From: Nocardia cyriacigeorgica
GTDB taxonomy: Bacteria > Actinomycetota > Actinomycetes > Mycobacteriales > Mycobacteriaceae
Length of the DNA stretch: 64,000 nucleotides
Reading direction: 5' to 3'
Assembly: GCF_010858045.1 (NCBI RefSeq)
Contig: NZ_JAAGVC010000023.1
Location: 18,551-82,550 of the forward strand
Shown: one piece after another, positions 41,968 to 50,376 of the stretch
How positions within the stretch are numbered: the stretch's first letter is position 1
Layout of the letters: every line of letters begins with the position of its first letter
Position numbers and translations under genes: made by a program
Notes under the pieces: model-generated
The model's input: the letters and a program-made list of their open reading frames with translations, nothing else
The model's database searches: none
Told to the model about the DNA's origin: nothing

Positions 41968-42021
41968 CTGGTTCCTTTCGCATGGGGAATGGGGGCCGGC
42001 GGTGCCGGCAACCCTTATGCT

Positions 42022-42052
42022 ACCGGCCCACGCGCGTCTCGCGTGGGCCGGT
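42022..42052 (-). terminator. Hairpin terminator after guaB1
   Basis: A perfect 13-bp stem (ACCGGCCCACGCG / CGCGTGGGCCGGT) with a 5-base loop, 11 bases past the guaB1 stop. Confidence 0.75.
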
Positions 42053-42063
42053 CCGTGGTTGAT

Positions 42064-43503
42064 TCACCAACCGCTGGGCAGCGGACGGCCCTCGGCGAAT
42101 CCGGCGGCGGACTGCACACCGAGCACGGCCTTGTCGTGCAATTCGGCCAGTGAGCGCGCGCCCGCGTAGGTGCACGCGCTGCGCACACCCGAGCAGATGT
42201 GGTCGATGAGGTCCTCGACGCCGGGACGTTCGGGGTCCAGGCGCATCCGCGAACTGGAGATGCCCTCTTCGAACAGCGCCTTGCGGGCCCGGTCGAAGCC
42301 GCTGTCGGCGGCGGTGCGGGCGGCGACGGCGCGCTTGGAGGCCATGCCGAAGCTCTCCTTGTAGGCGTTGCCGTCACGGTCGATGCGCAGGTCGCCGGGG
42401 GATTCGTAGGTGCCGGCGAACCAGGAGCCGATCATCACGTTCGATGCGCCCGCGGCCAGCGCGAGCGCGACGTCGCGCGGGTGGCGCACGCCGCCGTCGG
42501 CCCAGATGTGCACTCCGAGTTCCCGGGCGGCGCTCGCACATTCGGCGACGGCGGAGAACTGCGGGCGGCCGACGCCGGTCATCATTCGAGTGGTGCACAT
42601 GGCGCCGGGGCCGACACCGACCTTGATGATGTCCGCACCAGCTTCGGCCAGGTCCCTTGTGCCCTGCGCCGAGACGGTATTGCCCGCGACCAGCGGCACC
42701 CCCAGCCCGAGATCGCTGATGGCGCGCAGGGTTTCGAGCATCTTGACCTGATGACCGTGCGCGGTGTCCACCACCAGCAGGTCGGCGCCTGCGTCCACCA
42801 GGGCCTTGGCCTTGGCGGGCACGTCACCGTTGATGCCGACGGCGGCGGCGATGCGGAGCTTGTTCGCGGCATCCACGGCGGGGGTGTAGATGCCGGTGCG
42901 GATGGCGCCGGTGCGGGTGAGCACGCCGGCCAGGGTGCCGTCCTCGGCGAGCAATACGGCCAGACTCGAATGCGCGGCCTCGAGCAGGTCGAAGATCTCA
43001 CGCGGGGCGGCGGTGACGGGGGCGGTGACGAAATCGGTGGCGGCCACATCGCGCAGCCGGGCGAAACGGTCGACGTCGGCGCAGGCGGCTTCGGTGACCA
43101 CACCGACCGGGCGGCCGGTCTCGTCGACCACCACCGCGGCTCCGTGCGCGCGCTTGTGGATCAACGCGACGGCCTCTGACACCGACTGCTCCGGGCTGAG
43201 CGTGACCGGGGTGTCGGCGGTCAGCGATCGGCTCTTGACGAAGGCGATGGTGTCGGCGGCGGCATTGTTGGGCAGATCCTGCGGCAACACCACGATGCCG
43301 CCGCGCCGGGCCACGGTCTCGGCCATGCGCTTGCCCGCGACCGCGGTCATATTGGCGACGACGATGGGGATGGTGGTACCGGACCCATCGATCGTCGACA
43401 GATCGACGTCGAACCGCGACGCCACATCCGTCCGGTTCGGGACGAGGAAGACGTCGTCGTAGGTCAGGTCGTACGGCGGCTGATGTCCAGGGAGAAACTG
43501 CAC
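42064..43503 (-). CDS. guaB1: GuaB1, IMPDH/GMPR-family oxidoreductase with CBS domains
   Basis: 479 residues. The IMPDH/GMPR TIM barrel has LTYDDVFLVPN at the start, LLVVDTAHGH, the active-site loop GVGPGAMCTTRMMTG with the catalytic Cys, and WADGGVRHPRDVALALAAGA. A CBS pair is inserted at about residues 95-210. The mycobacterial orthologue has been reported to be a GMP reductase (GMP + NADPH to IMP + NH3) rather than an IMP dehydrogenase. The GTG at 43503 gives the typical start MQFLPGH. It sits upstream of the CNNM pair, as in M. tuberculosis. Confidence 0.92.
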   Translation of the reverse strand: MQFLPGHQPPYDLTYDDVFLVPNRTDVASRFDVDLSTIDGSGTTIPIVVANMTAVAGKRMAETVARRGGIVVLPQDLPNNAAADTIAFVKSRSLTADTPVTLSPEQSVSEAVALIHKRAHGAAVVVDETGRPVGVVTEAACADVDRFARLRDVAATDFVTAPVTAAPREIFDLLEAAHSSLAVLLAEDGTLAGVLTRTGAIRTGIYTPAVDAANKLRIAAAVGINGDVPAKAKALVDAGADLLVVDTAHGHQVKMLETLRAISDLGLGVPLVAGNTVSAQGTRDLAEAGADIIKVGVGPGAMCTTRMMTGVGRPQFSAVAECASAARELGVHIWADGGVRHPRDVALALAAGASNVMIGSWFAGTYESPGDLRIDRDGNAYKESFGMASKRAVAARTAADSGFDRARKALFEEGISSSRMRLDPERPGVEDLIDHICSGVRSACTYAGARSLAELHDKAVLGVQSAAGFAEGRPLPSGW

Positions 43504-43681
43504 TGCACCGATGGTAATCGCGCCGCACCGAACGTGCGCCGTACTCGGCGCCGGCCGGGGCGGCAGCCCGGCCCGGCTCGGGACGCGCCCGCAGGTGGTT
43601 GCGCCGCGCGGTCGCATGAACGATCGTCGATCCAGGCTCACCGCCGGCTGTGCTTTTCGCCACGAGGAAGGAAGTCGCCGC

Positions 43682-44104
43682 ATGTCGTTCACCGAGGACG
43701 AGCTGGCCTATCTACGGTCGCAACCGGTAGCCAGGGTGGCCACCCTCGGCGCGGGCGATCAGCCCGATGTGGTGCCGCTGGCGTACGAATTCGACGGCAC
43801 CCACTTCTGGATCGGCGGCGTCGGCGCGTCCGTGCTGGACACGCGCAAGTTCCGCAATGTCCGGGCGGGGCGGCGGAAGGTGGCGCTGGTGGTCGACGAT
43901 CTGGTGTCGATGGACCCGTTCATCGCCCGCGCGGTCCGGGTATACGGCGAGGCGGGCGACCCCGTCGAACGAGTGGGCATGGTCGGACCCGGTGTTTTCG
44001 TCCCGATCACGCCCACCGTGTCGTGGAGTTGGAATATGGCGGGCGAGCCGGCGGGGGAGAGCTGGTATCCGGCGCGGAAAGCGGTGCACCGGCGGCCGGA
44101 CTGA
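43682..44104 (+). CDS. Pyridoxamine 5'-phosphate oxidase-fold protein (PPOX class, possibly F420-dependent)
   Basis: 140 residues with the split-barrel FMN/F420-binding fold: AYLRSQPVARVATLGAGDQP, VPLAYEFDGTHFWIGG, and RKFRNVRAGRRKVALVVDD. It looks like the small actinobacterial PPOX class F420-dependent group rather than true PdxH. GGAAGGAAG precedes ATG 43682. It is divergent from guaB1 and occupies part of the place held by gnd1 in mycobacteria. The substrate is unknown. Confidence 0.82.
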   Translation: MSFTEDELAYLRSQPVARVATLGAGDQPDVVPLAYEFDGTHFWIGGVGASVLDTRKFRNVRAGRRKVALVVDDLVSMDPFIARAVRVYGEAGDPVERVGMVGPGVFVPITPTVSWSWNMAGEPAGESWYPARKAVHRRPD

Positions 44105-44460
44105 GCCACGCGTTCCGGCACTGTGGCCGGATCCTCTCGGCAGGTCCGTGGTCGGCGCTCCGCATCCAGCGCTCGACCAGATCATCGGCCGGGCAACCGG
44201 GTGTCGGGCGGATTTGGAGGCCTGATCGGCATCCCTGCAACCCGCGTGGCCGCCTTACCGGCCTCGGACACCACGGGTACCGGGCGGCTGTGCCGAGTCG
44301 GCATAAGTGGGGGCACCGGTTGCCGATGTACACGCCGTGCCGGATTGCTCGTGCGGCACGTCCTGGTTGCCCTCGACGGCGGCGCGCTTCAATGGCGCGC
44401 GACGCCGAGTTCGGGGATGGGCGATGCGTTGACCGGATCGTCGGCCCGGAACAGCGCCGA
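44105..44460. other. 356-base stretch without a supported gene
   Basis: A convergent gap between the PPOX gene and the helicase. No frame with family support and no strong stem was found. Confidence 0.45.
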
Positions 44461-45807
44461 TCAGTTTGCGCGCCGGTTGCGGCCCGGTCGCGAGCGTGTC
44501 GAATTTCCGGTGTGGCGGCGTGTTTTCCCGGGCGTGTCGTGGGGATGTCCGGCGCGTCGCGGCTTGGCCGAAGCCGTCGGCGCGGCTGGTTCGGCCGCAG
44601 GCTGCGGAATCGGGACGCCCGGCGGCGTGCGTGCACCGGTCAGTCGGCGAAGAAACCGATCGCCGGGCGTGACGGTGGCCTCGGCGGCCTGGATGCCCGC
44701 CCGGCGGGTGAGGGCGGCGACCTCGTCGCGCTGGTCCTCGGTGACCAGGGTGACGACCGTGCCGGTGGCGCCCGCGCGGGCGGTGCGGCCGGCGCGGTGC
44801 ACGTAGTCCTTGGGATCGGCGGGCGGGTCCACGTGCACCACCAGCGAGATGTCGTCGACGTGGATGCCGCGGGCGGCGACATCGGTGGCGACCAGGACCG
44901 GCACCGAGCCGTCGGCGAACGCGGCCAGCACACGGTTGCGGTTGTTCTGCGATTTGCCACCGTGCAGGGCCTGGGCGTCGACCCCGATCTCGCGCAGCCG
45001 CGCGGTCAGTTTGTCGGCGCCGTGCTGGGTGCGCACGAACAGCAGGGTGCGGCCCGTGCGGGCGGCGACTTCGGCCACCACATCGCGCTTATCGGCCTTG
45101 CGCAGAAACAGCAGGTGGTGCGTGGCGGCGGGAGCCGCGGCCGCGGTCTCGGGCATCGGCTCGGAGGCATGGGTGACCGGGTCCCGCAGGTACCGGTGCA
45201 CGAGATCATCGACGGCGTCATCCAGGGTGGCCGAGAACAGCAAGTGCTGAGTGCCGACCGGGATCTGATCGACCAGCGTCTGTACCTGCGGCAGGAAACC
45301 GAGTTCGGCGAGATGGTCGGCCTCATCGATGGCGGTGATGCGCACCGCGTCCAGTGCCAGCGCCTGCTGGGCGATCAGATCGGCGAGCCGGCCGGGTGTC
45401 CCGATGAGCAGGTCGACACCGCGCGCCAGGCGCTCGGCCTGACGTTTGATGGGCAGCCCACCCACGGCGGTGCCGAGCCGAAGCCCCAGCGCGAGCGCCG
45501 CCGGATCCAGCGCACCCTCGATCTGCGCCGCCAGTTCGCGAGTGGGTGCGAGGATCAGGCCGCGCGGACGGCGAGGTGCCGACGGCGCACCGGCCAGGCG
45601 TACCAGCATGGGTAGCCCGAAGGCCAGGGTCTTCCCGGACCCGGTGGGTGCCCGGCCGAGCACATCGCGTCCGGCGAGCACGTCCGGGATGGTCGCCGAT
45701 TGGATCGGGAACGGCGTGCGGATGCCTTCGCGGCCCAGCGCGTGCACCAGCACGACCGGCAGCCCGAGCGCGGCGAATGTGGCCGGGGCAGTGGATGGTT
45801 CAGGCAC
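44461..45807 (-). CDS. DEAD-box RNA helicase
   Basis: 448 residues with a complete set of helicase motifs: PFPIQSATIP (Q motif), APTGSGKT (I), PTRELAAQ (Ia), TPGRL (Ib), IDEADHL (II, DEAD), LLFSAT (III), LLFVRTQHGADKL (IV), ATDVAARGIHV (V) and HRAGRTARAG (VI). A basic, disordered C-terminal tail of about 60 residues (rich in Arg, Pro, Lys) probably binds RNA. The GTG at 45807 overlaps the end of the M56 peptidase gene by 8 bp. It probably remodels RNA or ribosomes; being in the blaI operon is unusual. Confidence 0.92.
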   Translation of the reverse strand: MPEPSTAPATFAALGLPVVLVHALGREGIRTPFPIQSATIPDVLAGRDVLGRAPTGSGKTLAFGLPMLVRLAGAPSAPRRPRGLILAPTRELAAQIEGALDPAALALGLRLGTAVGGLPIKRQAERLARGVDLLIGTPGRLADLIAQQALALDAVRITAIDEADHLAELGFLPQVQTLVDQIPVGTQHLLFSATLDDAVDDLVHRYLRDPVTHASEPMPETAAAAPAATHHLLFLRKADKRDVVAEVAARTGRTLLFVRTQHGADKLTARLREIGVDAQALHGGKSQNNRNRVLAAFADGSVPVLVATDVAARGIHVDDISLVVHVDPPADPKDYVHRAGRTARAGATGTVVTLVTEDQRDEVAALTRRAGIQAAEATVTPGDRFLRRLTGARTPPGVPIPQPAAEPAAPTASAKPRRAGHPHDTPGKTRRHTGNSTRSRPGRNRRAN

Positions 45808-46738
45808 GGAACAGCCGAGTCAGCTCGACCAGCCACGGAATCGCGACGGCCAGCGTCGGCACCACCAGAATCGCGATCGAACCCAGATACGCGGCGGCCG
45901 CGATCTTCACATCGCCCAGCGGCCCGGACAACCGCTGAATCCGGATCAGCGTGCTCGGACCGCCGACGGCCAGCGCGCCCTGCGGCGCCGTCGACTTCGA
46001 ACAGGCCACCAGCGCCCGGGCCAGCGGCTTGGGTCCGGTGACCTTGACCGCGGAATCGTCGGCGAGCAACTCGATCAGCAGCTTCACCGAATCGAGCGCC
46101 GACTTGCTGCGCACGAAACGGGGGAAGGCCTCATGGGCCGCGGTGAACGCCTCGAGCACCAAGTCGTGGCGAGCCCGCAGATGCGAACGTTCGTGGCTGA
46201 GGATCGCGGTGAGTTCGCGCTCGTCGAGATTGTCCAGCGTGCCCGCGCTCACCACCACCCGCTGGCGCAGGCCGGGCAGGCAGTAGGCGATGGGTTCGGA
46301 GGCGGCGAGCACCCGGATATCGGCGGCGCGGCGTTCGGGGCCGCTCTGGTCCAGCAGGTCGACCAGCATCCGATGGCGAGCGCGCCGGCGCCGGGTGTGC
46401 ACGCCGACCCGGATCGCGGCCCAGATCAGGCGTGCGCCGACCATCAGCGTCAGCGCGAAGACGAACACATAGGCCAGCCACAGCGGCAGCCCGAGCGCGT
46501 CGATCTCGTCGGTGGGTGAGGTGGTCGGCCGCCCGTCCGCACCGGGCACCAGCAGCTCACTGGCGATCGCCAGTCCGGAACCGAACGCGCTCAGCACGGC
46601 GGCCAGCGCGATCGCCTGCCACAGCACCAGCGCGGCCCGGGGTGTGCGGTATGTCCACTTCGACCGGGCGAGCAGGGCTGGGGCAGGCCCCGCGAGAAGC
46701 AATGCGAGACCGGCGAAGACCGGCGCGGTTGCGTTCAT
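45800..46738 (-). CDS. M56-family membrane metallopeptidase (BlaR-like, Rv1845c-like)
   Basis: 312 residues with N-terminal transmembrane helices (ALVLWQAIALAAVLSAFG, PLWLAYVFVFALTLMVGARLI), a cytoplasmic-facing zinc site LSHERSHLRARHD (HExxH) with a downstream ELLADDSAV Glu, and a final helix. There is no penicillin-binding sensor domain. In M. tuberculosis the orthologue (Rv1845c, BlaR) cleaves BlaI to derepress its targets. Here it follows blaI by 47 bases and is coupled to the helicase gene. Confidence 0.87.
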   Translation of the reverse strand: MNATAPVFAGLALLLAGPAPALLARSKWTYRTPRAALVLWQAIALAAVLSAFGSGLAIASELLVPGADGRPTTSPTDEIDALGLPLWLAYVFVFALTLMVGARLIWAAIRVGVHTRRRRARHRMLVDLLDQSGPERRAADIRVLAASEPIAYCLPGLRQRVVVSAGTLDNLDERELTAILSHERSHLRARHDLVLEAFTAAHEAFPRFVRSKSALDSVKLLIELLADDSAVKVTGPKPLARALVACSKSTAPQGALAVGGPSTLIRIQRLSGPLGDVKIAAAAYLGSIAILVVPTLAVAIPWLVELTRLFRA

Positions 46739-46785
46739 CGACTCAGCTCACTGCGTTGTGGGGCCAGGGGTCGAAGACACTGCGG

Positions 46786-47175
46786 TCACGGCGACGGTGC
46801 GGTGTCCTCATCTGCTTCGAGCTTAGCGAGTGCCTCGCGCAGCGCCGCAGCCTCGTCCTTACCGACCTGTTCCACGAAGTGCACCAGGGCGGCGGCCTTG
46901 CTGCCCGCTTCCTCGGCCTGCTGCAACGCATCGACCATGAGGCTGGCCACCAGCTCGTCGCGGGTATGCACGGGAGCGTACCGATGGGCGCGGTCATCGC
47001 GCCGCTGAACGACCAGGTTCTTCTTCGCCAGACGCTGCAGAACCGTCATCACCGTGGTGTACGCGAGCTCGCGGCGCGCCGACAGCGCTTCGTGTACCTG
47101 CCGGACCGTTTGCGGTTCGTCGGCCGACCACAGTTGGTCCATGACCGCTTTCTCGAGTTCACCAAGTCCTGCCAT
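46786..47175 (-). CDS. blaI: BlaI/MecI/CopY family repressor
   Basis: 129 residues with the BlaI winged helix (GELEKAVMDQLWSADEPQTV, LAYTTVMTVLQRLAKKNLV) and a C-terminal dimerisation helix. In mycobacteria BlaI represses beta-lactamase and respiratory genes and is inactivated by the M56 peptidase encoded next to it. A near-perfect dyad 35 bases upstream (47210-47226) is the likely autoregulatory operator. No beta-lactamase gene is in the window. Confidence 0.92.
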   Translation of the reverse strand: MAGLGELEKAVMDQLWSADEPQTVRQVHEALSARRELAYTTVMTVLQRLAKKNLVVQRRDDRAHRYAPVHTRDELVASLMVDALQQAEEAGSKAAALVHFVEQVGKDEAAALREALAKLEADEDTAPSP

Positions 47176-47209
47176 TCCACAATTTTACGGACTCAACGAC
47201 GCGGATGCG

Positions 47210-47226
47210 TACTACAGGGTGTCGTA
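47210..47226. promoter_or_regulatory. Probable BlaI operator (TACTACAGGGTGTCGTA)
   Basis: TACTACA and TGTCGTA are 7-base arms with one mismatch around GGG; the TACA/TGT core resembles BlaI/MecI sites. It is placed between the blaI start and the stop of the next gene. Confidence 0.6.
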
Positions 47227-47253
47227 ACTGGCTGGTAGCTGGTGTGGTATTGG

Positions 47254-48123
47254 TCATACTCCGTCGGCGGCGGCCTCGGCGGCGACCGGGCCGCCCGCCG
47301 TACCGAGCACATGCCTGGTGCCGATCGGCACGATCATCGGCCGCCCCGACATCGGATCCTCCAACACGGTGGCCTCGAGCCCGAACACCTCGCGCAGCAG
47401 CGGGGCGTCGATGATATCGGCCGGGGCGCCCTTGGCGATGATGCGCCCGTCGCGCATGACGATCAGCTGGTCGCTGTAGCGGATGGCCAGGTTGAGATCG
47501 TGCAGCACCATCACCACGGTGCGGCCGAGCTCATCGTGCAACCGGTCCACCAGATCCAGCACCTCGAGCGAATGCGCCAGATCGAGGTAGGTGGTCGGCT
47601 CGTCGAGCAGCAGGATGTCGGTGCCCTGGGCCAGGGCCATGGAGATCCAGGCCCGCTGGCGCTGGCCGCCGGACAGTTCGTCCAGCGATCGGTGCGCCAG
47701 ATCGGCGATGCCGGTCTGTTCCAGGGCGGTGAGCACCTCGGATTCGTCGGTGGCCGACCACTGTTTGATCCACGACTGGTGTGGATGACGTCCGCGCGCG
47801 ACCAGATCGGCCACCGTCAGGCCCTCGGGGGCGACCGGAGTCTGTGGCAGCATGCCGACGATGCGGGCGACGTCCTTGGTTTTCATCGACGAGATCGCCT
47901 TGCCGTCCAGCAGGACCTGCCCGGCGCTCGGCTTCAACAGCCGGCCCAGTGACCGCAGCAGGGTGGATTTGCCGCAGCCGTTGGGTCCGATGACGGTGGT
48001 GATCACGCCGGGGGCGATGTCGAGACTCAATCCGTCGACGATGACCCGTTCGCCGTAGCCGAGCGTCACGCCGTCGGCGGCCAGCTGATGCGAGCCGTTC
48101 TGCGGGGCTTGTCCGGTCTTCAC
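47254..48123 (-). CDS. Iron-siderophore ABC transporter ATPase (FecE/FepC-like)
   Basis: 289 residues with Walker A GPNGCGKST, signature LSGGQRQRAW, Walker B ILLLDEPTTYLD and switch His in VLHDLNLAI. The D-loop and TTYLDLAHS pattern is typical of siderophore/vitamin B12 importers. Its ATG overlaps the stop of the upstream permease (ATGA). It is last in a three-gene operon with two FecCD permeases and energises Fe(III)-siderophore uptake. Confidence 0.92.
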   Translation of the reverse strand: MKTGQAPQNGSHQLAADGVTLGYGERVIVDGLSLDIAPGVITTVIGPNGCGKSTLLRSLGRLLKPSAGQVLLDGKAISSMKTKDVARIVGMLPQTPVAPEGLTVADLVARGRHPHQSWIKQWSATDESEVLTALEQTGIADLAHRSLDELSGGQRQRAWISMALAQGTDILLLDEPTTYLDLAHSLEVLDLVDRLHDELGRTVVMVLHDLNLAIRYSDQLIVMRDGRIIAKGAPADIIDAPLLREVFGLEATVLEDPMSGRPMIVPIGTRHVLGTAGGPVAAEAAADGV

Positions 48124-49226
48124 AGCGTGGCCTTCCGATTCAAACGAATGAGCAACAACAGCAGGAACGGGCCGCCGATGGCCGCGGTCACGATGCCGAC
48201 GGGCAGTTCGACCGAGAACAACGTGCGCGAGACGATATCGGCGCCGACTACCAGGATCGCACCGATCACCGCCGAACCGATGAGCGGTTCACCGGGAGTG
48301 CGCAGCACGCGGCGGGCGATCTGCGGCGCGGCGAGCCCGACGAACGCCACCGGCCCGACCGCCGCGGTCGCCACCGACGCGCCGATCACCGCCGCGCCGA
48401 TGAGCACGGCCTGCTGGGTCTGGATCCGCACGCCGAGCACGCGCGTGGTGTCGGTGCCGAGGCGCAGCGCCGCCAGCGTCCTGGCCGAGCCGACCGCGAC
48501 GACCAGCACCACGGCCAGCGCGATCGCGGCGGGCACGAGTTTGGAGTCGTCGGCCGAATTGAGCGAGCCGGTCAGCCACAGCTGCGCGCGGGCGGCGTCT
48601 TCGAGGCTGGCGCTGGTGAGCATCCAGCTGATCGCCGACAGCAGCAGCGAGTTCACCCCGACGCCGATGAGCACCAGCCGCATCACCGTCACCCCGCTGC
48701 CGCCGAGCGGGTTGCGTCCCCAGGCGAGTAGATAGATGACGGCGGCCGTGCCGAGCCCGCCGACCATGGCGGCGATGGGGGTGCCGAGCGAGATCGCCCA
48801 GCCGGTGGTCGCGCCGCCGGTGCCGACCATCACCGCGACGGCGCCGAGCGCGGCCCCGGAGGTGATGCCGAGGAAGTCCGGCGCGGCCAGTGGATTGTGC
48901 AGGATCGACTGGGTGATGGCGCCGGCGATCGCGAGCGCCGCACCGACCACGACAGCCGTCAGGGCGCGTGGCAGCCGGGATTCGAACACGATGAACCGTT
49001 GCGAGCGGGTGCCGCCACCGGCCAGCACATCGAGCACCTTGCCGAAGCCCAGATTGGTTTCCCCGATGGCGATGTCGAGGCAGAACAGGCCGAACAGCGC
49101 GACGGCGAGCACCGCGATGATCACGACCATCCTGGGCCGCAGCACCAGCGAAACCGGGCCCCACCGCAGGGCCGAACGCAGCCGCGGCGCGGTGGCCTGC
49201 TCGGACTCGGGCAGTGAGATCGTCAT
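48120..49226 (-). CDS. FecCD-family siderophore permease, subunit 2
   Basis: 368 residues with about nine or ten transmembrane helices and FecCD landmarks: ESRLPRALTAVVVGAALAIAG, HNPLAAPDFLGITSGAALG, VGPVAFVGLAAPQIARRVL and a PVGIVTAAIGGPFLLLLL C-terminus. The ATG at 49226 overlaps the stop of the other permease (ATGA), and its own stop overlaps the ATPase gene. It probably forms a heterodimeric channel with the product of 49223-50269. Confidence 0.92.
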   Translation of the reverse strand: MTISLPESEQATAPRLRSALRWGPVSLVLRPRMVVIIAVLAVALFGLFCLDIAIGETNLGFGKVLDVLAGGGTRSQRFIVFESRLPRALTAVVVGAALAIAGAITQSILHNPLAAPDFLGITSGAALGAVAVMVGTGGATTGWAISLGTPIAAMVGGLGTAAVIYLLAWGRNPLGGSGVTVMRLVLIGVGVNSLLLSAISWMLTSASLEDAARAQLWLTGSLNSADDSKLVPAAIALAVVLVVAVGSARTLAALRLGTDTTRVLGVRIQTQQAVLIGAAVIGASVATAAVGPVAFVGLAAPQIARRVLRTPGEPLIGSAVIGAILVVGADIVSRTLFSVELPVGIVTAAIGGPFLLLLLIRLNRKATL

Positions 49227-50269
49227 ACGCTCACCAGCTTCCGTCGCCGGACCAAGGCGATGAAGAAGGGCGCGCCGACCGCGGCCAGCATCACGCCCAC
49301 CTGGAGTTCGCCCGGACGCGCGACCACCCGGCCCGCCGTATCGGCGACCAGCAGCACCAGGGCGCCGAACAGGCCCGAATAGGGGATCAGCCAACGGTTG
49401 TCGGGCCCGGTGAACACGCGCGCGATATGCGGAACCACCAGGCCGATGAACGCGATCGGCCCGACGGCGGCCGTCGCGGCACCGCACAGCAGCACCACCG
49501 CGGTCAGGCCGAGTGCCCGGCTGCGGCCGATGTTCACGCCGAGACCGCGCGCCACATCGTCGCCGAGGCTGAGCAGATTGAGTCCGGGTGCGGCGATCAG
49601 CGCCAGCACCGCGCCGGCCGCGAGGAAGGGCAACACTTGCCAGAAGACCTCGGCGCCGCGCCCGGAGACCTCGCCGACCACCCAGAACCGGTAGCTGTCG
49701 AGGGCGCTGGTGTCGAGGGTGACGATGGCGTTGGTCAGCGCCTGCAGGAACGCCGTCACCGCGGCGCCCGCCAGCACGAGACTCAACGGGCTCGCCGAGC
49801 CCGCGCCGATCGAGGATGCGCCGAACACGATCAGCCCGGCGATGAGCGTGCCCGCGAACGCGAACCAGATGTACTGCTCCGGGGCGGTGAACGCGAACAG
49901 GTACATGCTCAGTGCCGCGAGGAACGCCGCACCGGCATTGAGGCCGAGCAGTCCGGCGTCGGCCAGCGGGTTACGGGTGTAGCCCTGGATCAGCGCACCG
50001 GCCATACCGAGGGCGAGCCCGGTGACCAGCGCGAGGACGGTGCGCGGCAGCCGCAGCCCGCGCACGATCTCTTCCTCGGTGGACAGCGCGGCGCAACGGA
50101 AGGGCCCGTCCGCGCAGGACAGGGCGTGGTCGAGGGCGTCGTAGACCGTGGTCGGGGCCAGCGATCGGGTTCCGATCGCGACGCTGGCGATCAGCGTCAG
50201 CCCCAGCAGCGCAATGAGCAGCAGGAGACCGGTGATACGACGCCGCCTCATGGTCGCAAGGGCGGTCAC
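49223..50269 (-). CDS. FecCD-family siderophore permease, subunit 1
   Basis: 348 residues with FecCD landmarks: LRLPRTVLALVTGLALGMAG, YTRNPLADAGLLGLNAGAAF, VGPIAFIGLVVPHIARVFTG and GVMLAAVGAPFFIALVRRRK. The start is GTG 50269; ATG 50251 (MRRRRITG) is an alternative. The IdeR-like box at 50315-50333 lies 46 bases upstream, so the operon is probably repressed when iron is plentiful. No substrate-binding lipoprotein gene is found beside it. Confidence 0.9.
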   Translation of the reverse strand: MTALATMRRRRITGLLLLIALLGLTLIASVAIGTRSLAPTTVYDALDHALSCADGPFRCAALSTEEEIVRGLRLPRTVLALVTGLALGMAGALIQGYTRNPLADAGLLGLNAGAAFLAALSMYLFAFTAPEQYIWFAFAGTLIAGLIVFGASSIGAGSASPLSLVLAGAAVTAFLQALTNAIVTLDTSALDSYRFWVVGEVSGRGAEVFWQVLPFLAAGAVLALIAAPGLNLLSLGDDVARGLGVNIGRSRALGLTAVVLLCGAATAAVGPIAFIGLVVPHIARVFTGPDNRWLIPYSGLFGALVLLVADTAGRVVARPGELQVGVMLAAVGAPFFIALVRRRKLVSV

Positions 50270-50306
50270 GGCGGCGAAAGACTCCTCACTGTGTTCGACG
50301 CAATAC

Positions 50307-50336
50307 TTGCTAGGTCTGGTAAGGCTAACCTATCTT
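50307..50336 (+). promoter_or_regulatory. Iron-box promoter between importer operon and CDS 50377
   Basis: The box TCTGGTAAGGCTAACCTAT (50315-50333) matches the IdeR/DtxR consensus TTAGGTTAGGCTAACCTAA at 15 of 19 positions. In the plus direction it fills the spacer between TTGCTA (50307) and TATCTT (50331), an 18-base spacing. It also lies upstream of the divergent FecCD operon. Confidence 0.75.
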
Positions 50337-50376
50337 CCGAGTGACACCGCGACGGAGTCCACCCCGAGGAGGTTCG

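Noticed and set aside
41840..42020. M-box or ydaO-type riboswitch before the CNNM genes
   Set aside because: A GGCTCCT-like string is present, but the other conserved blocks of either riboswitch are missing; only simple GC-rich stems can be supported.
43483..45615. 710-codon open frame on the plus strand
   Set aside because: It runs through the PPOX gene in another frame and antisense to the DEAD-box helicase; both real genes have full motif sets.
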